From Mixophyes australis (Eukaryota; Chordata; Amphibia; Anura; Limnodynastidae), in contig JAVHZZ010000005.1 in assembly GCA_036250195.1 (NCBI GenBank), positions 74,263,505-74,327,504 on the forward strand: a stretch of 64,000 bases of DNA. The letters are read 5' to 3'. Below, in pieces: positions 54,395 through 63,519 of this stretch (position 1 is the stretch's first letter; every line of letters begins with the position of its first letter). Under the pieces are notes generated by a model. That model had not been told where the DNA came from. It ran no database searches and saw only the letters and a program-made list of their open reading frames with translations. Both the position numbers and the translations under genes were made by a program.

Positions 54395-56231
54395 AAGACA
54401 CAAGGGAAAGAGAAGAGAAGAAATGATCAAGTGGGGCACTCAAAAATGAACCCTAAGTTTCGATTATAATATATGTATATTAATTACTGTAAAATACTTC
54501 TTTATTGATATTCATTAAAACATTCTCATAGCGAAATATAAAAGGTGATAAATGGATGAAACTGGTGAAATACAGCAACTGATAAAAAGACAAACTAAAA
54601 TTTGTCTTGCCACGTTGCTACTCTCTTATACCACTGGGCTATTATGAGTTATAATGTGTATTGTCAATATTACATCTCCGTGGTTAATATATTCCTGGAC
54701 ATTGAATATACAGTTATACTAAATATCTAACCTCTAATGATGAGAGTATACATGAATATAATACCCCCTAAGTAATAGAACAGATATATATCAAGGGTTT
54801 AAGAAAACTGGTGTGATTAACATATACCAGTTAGTAGATGAAATCCAATAGTTATCACATATAAACCATATATTAGGTGTGAATATTGTAATTTAAACCG
54901 CTGAAACACATAATAAATCTCCTGGGAAGATACCTCCAACCTATATATAGATTTATTAAACACCATATATTATATTTATTGTGGCTTAAAGATATTGATA
55001 TGCATTGTAATAAACCTTTTTACAATGCCCTAAATATAGGTATATTCATAGGTTCTTATCCCCTCTTATTTATGCGGGTTTAGAACTGTTATATAAGGAC
55101 CACAATTAGATAGAATCAACTAAACAAATTGTATATTAATAATTATGATTCAATCCATGGCCTGCTATCTTCCTTATTTCCCCATATAGAAGGATCTGTC
55201 TATCCAGTATGTACGATGGTACTATGATACTAAATTTCCACAGCTGTGTCAGGCTGCTGATTTGGTTAACTGGTATAGACGTTCTCAAAATTAGGGCTGC
55301 AGCGTACACAGAGATCTCATTAGGCTGCTAGGGTTTTATAATATATGTGATCAGATCTGTTAGCTTATTAGAGGTTAAACTGTCTATAAAAACTGCCAGG
55401 ATTTAAGAGAGAGCATTAAACGCGGCGTCCGCCGACGCGCGTTTCGCTAGAAGCTTTTTCTAGGCAAGCCGATAGTATGGCTTGATTGGATATATATAGT
55501 GGAAGATCCTCCCCTTTGATGATGTCATCATTGGCAACGCTGTAGCAACAGGACTATCATCACGCCTCTCCCCGGATGTGTGGCAACGGACCAGGGAGTA
55601 TTCGTTTACATTTTTTGCATTTGATGTTATACATTATTCAGGAATGGAATAGAGTATTTTATCAGCTCTTTGTGTGAAAATATTAAGACATGATCTCAAA
55701 CAAGAATGAACTGGACTTCAAAAGGAATCGCTACATCGGTAAGTATACTTAATAAGGAAGTATTGGATTCATCCTAACTAAAAGGAGGGATTATGATCTT
55801 ATAATTAGGGGGATATCCACATTGAGATACTGTATAGAGTATAGGGATAAAGTAGATACATAGGGGGAGAGCAATAAAAACAAAAATAAAAATAAAATAA
55901 ATAAAAATAAAATAATACTGGGCAAAACTTCCTATGTACAAGCAAACATATTTTATGGGGAATTACCCACATCTATATTCAATATCAGCTAGATTTCAAT
56001 ATGACCATGTACTTTCAAGGCTAATGATTGTTGGGTTTATTGTGATCAAAAAAATTGTTTATTATTAAATAATTATTAATAATACCATATGTGAGTGGTG
56101 ATCTGTATTATTGATATAATATAAAGTAGGACCATGCTCTATCTCATGGATGAAATATAATGATTTGAAGTGAGTGATGATGAAAATGAAAAAATTGATG
56201 TAGGGGAAATGTGGATTAATAAATGAATAAA
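54395..56231 (-). repeat. Penelope unit A upstream pLTR
   Basis: Direct repeat of 48772-50608, same length. It precedes the leader and ORF A as expected for the 5' pLTR, and supplies the 1.5-kb spacer of the palindrome. A second hammerhead-like block lies at 55417-55475 on the minus strand. Confidence 0.9.
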
Positions 56232-56250
56232 TTTAATATTCATTTAACCT
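56232..56250. other. Junction between inverted Penelope units
   Basis: About 18 bp, TTTAATATTCATTTAAC, between the end of the minus-strand pLTR and the start of the plus-strand truncated pLTR. AATGAATA and TATTCATT flank the point as a small inverted repeat, consistent with a microhomology join. Confidence 0.6.
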
Positions 56251-56598
56251 CATCATTAGAGGTTACATATTTAGTATAACTGTATATTCAATGTCCAGGA
56301 ATATATTAACCACGGAGATGTAATATTGACAATACACATTATAACTCATAATAGCCCAGTGGTATAAGAGAGTAGCAACGTGGCAAGACAAATTTTAGTT
56401 TGTCTTTTTATCAGTTGCTGTATTTCACCAGTTTCATCCATTTATCACCTTTTATATTTCGCTATGAGAATGTTTTAATGAATATCAATAAAGAAGTATT
56501 TTACAGTAATTAATATACATATATTATAATCGAAACTTAGGGTTCATTTTTGAGTGCCCCACTTGATCATTTCTTCTCTTCTCTTTCCCTTGTGTCTT
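56250..56598 (+). repeat. Penelope unit B 5'-truncated pLTR
   Basis: About 349 bp, complementary to the outermost part of A's pLTRs (54395-54743) and matching B's own 3' region at 61880-62230, apart from a few substitutions such as GGTTACAT for GGTTAGAT. Truncated upstream pLTRs are common in Penelope-like elements. Confidence 0.85.
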
Positions 56599-56802
56599 GA
56601 TTTACAATGTATTAATGATCGGGTGCACCGATCCTCAATCTTTAGGGACGATGCCATTAGATAGGATTGATATATCATTGAGGAATTATATGAACCACCC
56701 GGTGCGGTTTTCCCTTCTGAGTTAAATCAATTTCAATATTCGGTTGGTCTTTAACCACCCTTTCTCTAAACCAGCACGGGCCAATAAAATTAAAATCAGT
56801 TA

Positions 56803-59800
56803 ATGATATTTTATATCAGAGATTTATTTATATATTTGTCAATTAATATGGCTACTTTTAGCCTTAGTGGAGAGCTCTCCAAAAGACAAGAAAAATGGCA
56901 AATTGATGGGGAAGTAGATTTCTTGTCAGATTCTATTTCCAGCTGCTCCTTGACATCAAAAGGATGGACACAAGATCTGTTTGAGCTAAAAAGCATCATG
57001 TTCAAACAAGTAAAAACCTTCTGGAATAAGACCATGTTTTGCAATTATACTAAGCAGAACATGATCCCCAGAGGTTTAAGACCTAAATTATATCCCGCTT
57101 TTGAGCTTTTCAATGAAGATTTAAAAAAGGAATGGGAGATTTCCCTTACAAAATGTTCGAACGAATTAATCAGTATCCTGATTAGACATGATAATGCGCT
57201 ATTGGACAAATATGCTTCAGAAATTTCAATATTGGGTGATAAATTGAAGAGTTTTGAGGGACTTGAGTCATTTCAGAAATCTTACGATAAATTAAGACAA
57301 GATCTAGATTCATTCGAGAAAACTATTGTTGAGAAAAAACGGGGCAAATTCTTACGAGATAAAGAAGACTATTTACAGGACAAAGTCTTCAAATGGCACA
57401 CTAAGAAATCCTTTAGAAAAGTACCTGTGTATAGTACATCAGATATGGACTCATCGGAGAATGAAACCTCTGACCAATATAATTCAAGAAATCCCAATGA
57501 AACATCTCAATCAAGGGATTTTTTAGATATAGGTACCCGAAACAAGGACAGAAGTGGTCCAGAAAATTCCGTAAGTTACGCAGGGGGGGGGAAGAAGTTT
57601 AAGAGACAGAAAAAGGAAAGAGATGGAGGGACAGGGGCATCAATCCCATATGAGGAAGAATTACAGACGGACCAGATTTTAGAAGACTCTCTCAGGGTCA
57701 TAAATCTGTCAGACAAAGTGTTAACCCCAATCCAAATCTCTTTATTGAGCAAAGGTCTCTCCTTCTCCCCTACTGAACATCTCAATAAATTCGAATGGGA
57801 GAAGGATCTGGTATTATTTTCCCGAAAATTACTGTTGAATAAGTTTTTCTGTATTAAATCTAGAGAGGATAGTGCCTCCCCAATACATGGCTCAACACAT
57901 TTAGAAGATAATCAGGTCTCCTTGAATACAGAGGAAGACAGAAAAGCTCTTATTATATTGGAAGAATTAATTGATTCCAATTCAGAGACTGATGATGACT
58001 TCACTTCCAGAGAGATATTAACAAATATGAGACTACCGAGTATCAAACCTAAGTCTACCTTTTTTCCGGATTTCTCCATTTGTCCACCAGTGGGAGTGTA
58101 TAGGGACTTAGTTTCCAAAGATTTGGATAGATTATTTTTGAGAGGCAAAAAATTTCAGTCTGGCAATTTGAACAGAGATGAAATCTTAGCATTAAGAGAA
58201 ATACATGAATGGGAGGACATTGTAATCAAACCCTCTGATAAAGGGGGCAATGTTGTAATTTGGCCTAAACAACAATATCTCAAGGAAATCTATCGCCATC
58301 TGAACGATAAAAATTGTTACAAAAGGATTATTTTTAATCCTACTGCAAATTTTTTAGCAAATTACAATAATATTATTGATTTAGCCTTCCAAAATAATAC
58401 AATCACAAAAACAGATTATGAATTTCTCAAGGTAACCAATCCTCGGATTGCTACAATTTATTTGCTTCCTAAGGTCCATAAAAATGAACAATCACCCCCT
58501 GGGAGACCCATTGTGTCTGGCAATGGAAGCTTGACCGAAAAAGCTAGTAGATTTATAGACCACCATTTGCGCAAACATGTTATATGTTTGGATTCATACA
58601 TTAAAGATACTAAGGATGTTCTATCCAAATTGAACAACATCACTGTCAACCCTATGATTAAATTAGCGTCCTATGATATTGAGTCTCTCTATACCAATAT
58701 TATACACACAGATGGAATCCATGCAGTTAAATATTTTTTGAGCATGGAAAGAAATACTGGGATGGTTGATTTTCTCATTACTCTGTTACAGTTCGTTCTA
58801 ACTAAGAACTACTTTGTATTTGAAGAGAAATTCTTCCTACAGACAAGGGGAACCGCTATGGGGACAGCTTGTGCTCCCACCTATGCCAATTTATATCTGG
58901 GCTGGTGGGAGAAGGAAGTAGTCTTTCACCCACAGAATGATAAATATACTGACCATATACTAATGTGGTTAAGGTACATAGATGATGTGTTCATTCTGTG
59001 GGATGGAGATGAAAGACTATTTAATGAGTTTACAAGATCTTTGAATGACAACAAGCTCAATTTAAAATTGACATCAGAAATACATGATTCGTCTATTAAT
59101 TTCTTGGACTTAACCATCTTCAAGACTGAAGATGGTAATTTACATACAGACATGTATAGGAAGAAAACAGCTACGAATAGCTTGTTGTATTCAACCAGCT
59201 CTCATTATCCGCCGGTTATTACAGGAATACCAAAAGCTGAATTGCTAAGAACTAAAAGGAATTGTTCTGACAACTCAACATATAAACTGAGATCAAATGA
59301 GTTGATTGGTAGATTGAAGAGAAGGGGGTATAACAGCAGAATCATCCACAGAGCTGAAAAAAGTGTGTCCAAATTAGATAGAGAAACCTTAATCCACTCT
59401 AATATAGATAGAAGAAATATGGACCAAAAAAAATCCAAGATGAGAATGGTGGGCACTTTTTGCTCAGAGTGGAAAGCGGTAACTCAAATTCTACAAAAAC
59501 ATTGGCACATTTTACAATCAGATGAGGATCTTAATAAGACCTTGGAACCAAGAATCTCCATTACATGGAGACGGTCAAGAAATCTTAGAGACCATTTAGT
59601 GCATAGCTTTTTGACTCCAAGGAAGAAGATTTCTAGTATTCCCAATGGTTTCTTCAAATGTGGATCATGTAAAGCCTGCTCTAATATGAGTCAGGTTAAA
59701 GAGTATAAAGACAGATTTGGTAAAATATATAAAATCTCCAAATACTTAAATTGCAATTCCGCGAACGTTATTTACTGCCTCTCATGCCCCTGTAATTTGA

Positions 59801-60111
59801 AATATGTGGGGATGACAAGTAGACCCTTCAAAAAACGAGTTTTGGAGCACATTGGGAATATAAAAAGAGCTGTCAATGATAAGACTAACTTTAAACAGTT
59901 GACAGTAGTAGCCAAACACTTCATGAAGTATCATCAGAGTGACTCCAGTGTTTTATCAGCATTTGCAATGGAACAGGTCAATTTGGGCCTGAGGGGAGGG
60001 GATTTACATAGTGAATTATTACGGAGAGAGACTAAATTCATCTTCCTATTGGGGAGTATGACTCCCTATGGTCTGAATGACCACAGTAATTTCTCAGTTT
60101 TTTTAAATTAA
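56803..60111 (+). CDS. Penelope-like RT with GIY-YIG endonuclease, intact 1102 aa
   Basis: Polyprotein that would copy Penelope RNA at a nicked target. Residues 1-300 form a charged helical N-terminal region with a Lys-rich patch (about 264-273). RT spans about 470-800: KPSDKGGNVV (477-486), LPKVHK (554-559), motif A SYDIESLYTN with Asp625, motif B TRGTAMGTACAPTYANLY, and YIDD with Asp727/Asp728. After a linker there is a Cys cluster C953, C956, C959, then a GIY-YIG nuclease: VIY at 989-991, C992, C995, C997, YVG at 1001-1003, R1007, R1012, E1015, H1016. ATG 56803 opens the frame; M16 (MATFSLSGEL) is an alternative start. No lesions seen. The endonuclease marks it as an EN(+) Penelope of the Penelope/Poseidon/Neptune type; the clade cannot be settled by eye. 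Confidence 0.95.
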   Translation: MIFYIRDLFIYLSINMATFSLSGELSKRQEKWQIDGEVDFLSDSISSCSLTSKGWTQDLFELKSIMFKQVKTFWNKTMFCNYTKQNMIPRGLRPKLYPAFELFNEDLKKEWEISLTKCSNELISILIRHDNALLDKYASEISILGDKLKSFEGLESFQKSYDKLRQDLDSFEKTIVEKKRGKFLRDKEDYLQDKVFKWHTKKSFRKVPVYSTSDMDSSENETSDQYNSRNPNETSQSRDFLDIGTRNKDRSGPENSVSYAGGGKKFKRQKKERDGGTGASIPYEEELQTDQILEDSLRVINLSDKVLTPIQISLLSKGLSFSPTEHLNKFEWEKDLVLFSRKLLLNKFFCIKSREDSASPIHGSTHLEDNQVSLNTEEDRKALIILEELIDSNSETDDDFTSREILTNMRLPSIKPKSTFFPDFSICPPVGVYRDLVSKDLDRLFLRGKKFQSGNLNRDEILALREIHEWEDIVIKPSDKGGNVVIWPKQQYLKEIYRHLNDKNCYKRIIFNPTANFLANYNNIIDLAFQNNTITKTDYEFLKVTNPRIATIYLLPKVHKNEQSPPGRPIVSGNGSLTEKASRFIDHHLRKHVICLDSYIKDTKDVLSKLNNITVNPMIKLASYDIESLYTNIIHTDGIHAVKYFLSMERNTGMVDFLITLLQFVLTKNYFVFEEKFFLQTRGTAMGTACAPTYANLYLGWWEKEVVFHPQNDKYTDHILMWLRYIDDVFILWDGDERLFNEFTRSLNDNKLNLKLTSEIHDSSINFLDLTIFKTEDGNLHTDMYRKKTATNSLLYSTSSHYPPVITGIPKAELLRTKRNCSDNSTYKLRSNELIGRLKRRGYNSRIIHRAEKSVSKLDRETLIHSNIDRRNMDQKKSKMRMVGTFCSEWKAVTQILQKHWHILQSDEDLNKTLEPRISITWRRSRNLRDHLVHSFLTPRKKISSIPNGFFKCGSCKACSNMSQVKEYKDRFGKIYKISKYLNCNSANVIYCLSCPCNLKYVGMTSRPFKKRVLEHIGNIKRAVNDKTNFKQLTVVAKHFMKYHQSDSSVLSAFAMEQVNLGLRGGDLHSELLRRETKFIFLLGSMTPYGLNDHSNFSVFLN

Positions 60112-62230
60112 TATACCATTCAAATTTATTTGAATATTACAATATGCTTCATGGTAATTTCATCTATTAATAAGAATAATGGGAATATCTGACAAGCTCC
60201 ATACATATTCAATTCATTAAATAATAAACGAATAAGGATAAATTAATATATATCTTAAATCTATGTACTAGGTATTATATATCATCAAGCACATAATTCC
60301 CTATCCCTCACTTTCCACCCTTTCGGTCCCTTTTGGACCGTCTTTCTTAATTCAGTTTATATCATCACTTCACAAATTTCGTTCATATCACCTTTTATTC
60401 ATTTATTAATCCACATTTCCCCTACATCAATTTTTTCATTTTCATCATCACTCACTTCAAATCATTATATTTCATCCATGAGATAGAGCATGGTCCTACT
60501 TTATATTATATCAATAATACAGATCACCACTCACATATGGTATTATTAATAATTATTTAATAATAAACAATTTTTTTGATCACAATAAACCCAACAATCA
60601 TTAGCCTTGAAAGTACATGGTCATATTGAAATCTAGCTGATATTGAATATAGATGTGGGTAATTCCCCATAAAATATGTTTGCTTGTACATAGGAAGTTT
60701 TGCCCAGTATTATTTTATTTTTATTTATTTTATTTTTATTTTTGTTTTTATTGCTCTCCCCCTATGTATCTACTTTATCCCTATACTCTATACAGTATCT
60801 CAATGTGGATATCCCCCTAATTATAAGATCATAATCCCTCCTTTTAGTTAGGATGAATCCAATACTTCCTTATTAAGTATACTTACCGATGTAGCGATTC
60901 CTTTTGAAGTCCAGTTCATTCTTGTTTGAGATCATGTCTTAATATTTTCACACAAAGAGCTGATAAAATACTCTATTCCATTCCTGAATAATGTATAACA
61001 TCAAATGCAAAAAATGTAAACGAATACTCCCTGGTCCGTTGCCACACATCCGGGGAGAGGCGTGATGATAGTCCTGTTGCTACAGCGTTGCCAATGATGA
61101 CATCATCAAAGGGGAGGATCTTCCACTATATATATCCAATCAAGCCATACTATCGGCTTGCCTAGAAAAAGCTTCTAGCGAAACGCGCGTCGGCGGACGC
61201 CGCGTTTAATGCTCTCTCTTAAATCCTGGCAGTTTTTATAGACAGTTTAACCTCTAATAAGCTAACAGATCTGATCACATATATTATAAAACCCTAGCAG
61301 CCTAATGAGATCTCTGTGTACGCTGCAGCCCTAATTTTGAGAACGTCTATACCAGTTAACCAAATCAGCAGCCTGACACAGCTGTGGAAATTTAGTATCA
61401 TAGTACCATCGTACATACTGGATAGACAGATCCTTCTATATGGGGAAATAAGGAAGATAGCAGGCCATGGATTGAATCATTATTATTAATATACAATTTG
61501 TTTAGTTGATTCTATCTAATTGTGGTCCTTATATAACAGTTCTAAACCTGCATAAATAAGAGGGGATAAGAACCTATGAATATACCTATATTTAGGGCAT
61601 TGTAAAAAGGTTTATTACAATGCATATCAATATCTTTAAGCCACAATAAATATAATATATGGTGTTTAATAAATCTATATATAGGTTGGAGGTATCTTCC
61701 CAGGAGATTTATTATGTGTTTCAGCGGTTTAAATTACAATATTCACACCTAATATATGGTTTATATGTGATAACTATTGGATTTCATCTACTAACTGGTA
61801 TATGTTAATCACACCAGTTTTCTTAAACCCTTGATATATATCTGTTCTATTACTTAGGGGGTATTATATTCATGTATACTCTCATCATTAGAGGTTAGAT
61901 ATTTAGTATAACTGTATATTCAATGTCCAGGAATATATTAACCACGGAGATGTAATATTGACAATACACATTATAACTCATAATAGCCCAGTGGTATAAG
62001 AGAGTAGCAACGTGGCAAGACAAATTTTAGTTTGTCTTTTTATCAGTTGCTGTATTTCACCAGTTTCATCCATTTATCACCTTTTATATTTCGCTATGAG
62101 AATGTTTTAATGAATATCAATAAAGAAGTATTTTACAGTAATTAATATACATATATTATAATCGAAACTTAGGGTTCATTTTTGAGTGCCCCACTTGATC
62201 ATTTCTTCTCTTCTCTTTCCCTTGTGTCTT
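60112..62230 (+). repeat. Penelope unit B 3' region/pLTR
   Basis: Complement of 48772-50882 with small indels (for example TCAATTCA inserted near 60211). It contains the palindromic motif TTTCGGTCCCTTTTGGACCG at about 60322 and the hammerhead-like block at 61158-61210. Confidence 0.88.
61158..61210 (+). ncRNA. Hammerhead-ribozyme-like remnant, copy in unit B
   Basis: Stem CTAGAA/TTCTAG (61162-61177), then GAAAC at 61180, then the hairpin AAACGC-GCGTC-ggcg-GACGC-c-GCGTTT at 61181-61207. Penelope pLTRs are known carriers of hammerheads, and GAAACGCGCGTC resembles vertebrate hammerheads. The CUGAUGA box and a convincing stem I are absent. Confidence 0.35.
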
Positions 62231-62362
62231 GATTTACAATGTATTAATGATCGGGTGCACCGATCCTCAATCTTTATGGACGATGCCATTAGATAGGATT
62301 GATATATCATTGAGGAATTATATGAACCACCCGGTGCGGTTTTCCCTTCTGAGTTAAATCAA
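62231..62362 (+). repeat. Extra 5'-leader piece after unit B
   Basis: Matches the start of the Penelope leader (56599-56730) and stops inside it at GTTAAATCAA, directly against the TSD. It implies the copied RNA ran from unit B into a following head-to-tail copy. Confidence 0.85.
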
Positions 62363-62374
62363 CATCTTAGTATT
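62363..62374. repeat. Penelope composite target-site duplication, right copy
   Basis: CATCTTAGTATT; see 48760-48771. Confidence 0.88.
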
Positions 62375-62380
62375 AGTTAC

Positions 62381-62937
62381 TAGAGATGTTCACTGACCCC
62401 CGTGTTTTGGTTTTGGCAAAGCCGCCCTTGCATGTTTTGGTTTTAGTTTTGGATCCCTATTTTTTCTAAAATCTCTATTTTTTTTTGCTAAAATCACATA
62501 ATTTTGCTCTTTTTTTCCCTACATTATTATTATTAACCTCAATAACACTAATTTCAAGTCATTTTCAATTTTGACCATCTCAAGGGTCACAGTATTATTT
62601 TCATACACTTTCAAACAAAGACTGCAGCGACCTGGCTGGATGCTAAGCGACAGAGCAATGACTCAAACATACGGCACTTCAGAGCACATCTAGGAAACAT
62701 TGCCAACAGCAGTGGCAGAAAAGAAAAGTGGTGCAAGATGGAATTGTCCTTGGGCCCTCCCAAACACCATTATGTGAGATATTGAAAAGAACATGTACAG
62801 TTTAACAAATCAAGCACTAAAGCAACAAGCAGTGCCACTTTTGTGGCTGAAGTGCTTGGTTTATTTGGGCCCCCACAAAACAAGCTAACAATAGCTTAGC
62901 TGCCTTAAGCCTAACAGTGCTGTCAATGATCTCTATA
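62381..62937. mobile_element. hAT-related element fragment (left end)
   Basis: Begins TAGAGATGTTCACTGACCCC then CGTGTTTTGG, almost the same as the left terminus of the complete hAT at 11866. Internal sequence differs and codes for nothing recognisable. The right end is not seen; similarity fades before the pseudogene at 62948. Confidence 0.72.
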
Positions 62938-62947
62938 TTATTAAATC

Positions 62948-63410
62948 ATGTCTGATCGTGCTGCATCTTTAATCTCCTTCTCCTCTGTGGATACCTCCCT
63001 GTCATTCCTGAAGAACTGCCAAATTTATGTAGACACAGGATTGAATATTACAACTGAAGTGGCAATAGATCTGCTTCAGACAGACTGTGACACGGAACAT
63101 GTGGGCAGCATGTCATGTTGGATTACGCTGCATTGAACAGAGATTTAAACCAATATATAGACACAGTTGAGGAGGACGTACTTAAGTTAAAACGTCACCC
63201 ACCGGATGAAATCCCGGATTTAAGAGAGCCTGTACACGAGTGATACACTGCGCTTCAAAAGAATAATAAAGAGGAGGCCCCGAGGCAGGACGATACATTT
63301 TAAAGTTTAAAGAACAGCTAAGAGACCTGAGAAAATAAATGGATGTGTCACTGGCCCCTGCAGACTAAGCTTTGGAAGATGATGACGAGGAGATCGCTGT
63401 CACCCTGAGC
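62948..63410 (+). pseudogene. NSMCE2: NSMCE2 processed pseudogene, 5' part only
   Basis: NSMCE2 (NSE2/MMS21) is the SUMO ligase of the SMC5-SMC6 complex. Here an ATG opens MSDRAASLISFSSVDTSLSF, then LKNCQIYVDTG and AIDLLQTD, matching the N terminus of the family. After a frameshift near 63110 the next frame gives LDYAALNRDLNQYIDTVEE and EIPDLREPVHE, then YTALQKNN; a further frame gives FKEQLRDLRK and EDDDEEIAVTLS. In-frame stops occur at 63241 and near 63300, 63332 and 63368. There are no introns, so it came from mRNA. It stops just before the SP-RING domain, where 18S rRNA sequence begins. Confidence 0.82.
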
Positions 63411-63519
63411 ACATGGCCGTTACAGTGAAACCGAGATTGAATCATGAAATCAGTTATGGTTCATTTGATCTCTCCACCCGTTCTTTGGATAACTGTGGTA
63501 ATTCTACAGCTAATACATG
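63411..63519 (+). pseudogene. 18S rRNA fragment, about 109 bp
   Basis: GGCCGTTACAGTGAAAC, AAATCAGTTATGGTTC, TTTGGATAACTGTGGTAATT and GCTAATACATG correspond, in order and sense orientation, to a conserved block in the 5' domain of eukaryotic 18S rRNA. Several substitutions and a short garbled stretch near 63432-63448 show it is a pseudogene. It abuts NSMCE2 sequence on the left and LINE coding sequence on the right. Confidence 0.88.

Larger units (their letters stand above)
48772..62362. mobile_element. Inverted dimer of Penelope-like retroelements, 13.6 kb, single TSD
   Basis: Layout: unit A on the minus strand (3' pLTR 48772-50608 plus ORF 50883-54190 and leader to 54394), A's upstream pLTR 54395-56231, a short junction, then unit B on the plus strand (partial pLTR about 56250-56598, leader, ORF 56803-60111, 3' region 60112-62230, plus 132 bp of a further leader to 62362). 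Arms 48772-54743 and 56250-62230 are near-identical inverted repeats of about 6 kb around a 1.5-kb spacer. One 12-bp duplication brackets the whole structure, so it behaves as one insertion. Confidence 0.88.

Noticed and set aside
48772..62362. The inverted Penelope dimer as a pure assembly artefact
   Set aside because: The two ends are asymmetric, a TSD brackets the whole, and the arms differ by several substitutions and indels; an artefact would be a perfect mirror. It still deserves long-read confirmation.
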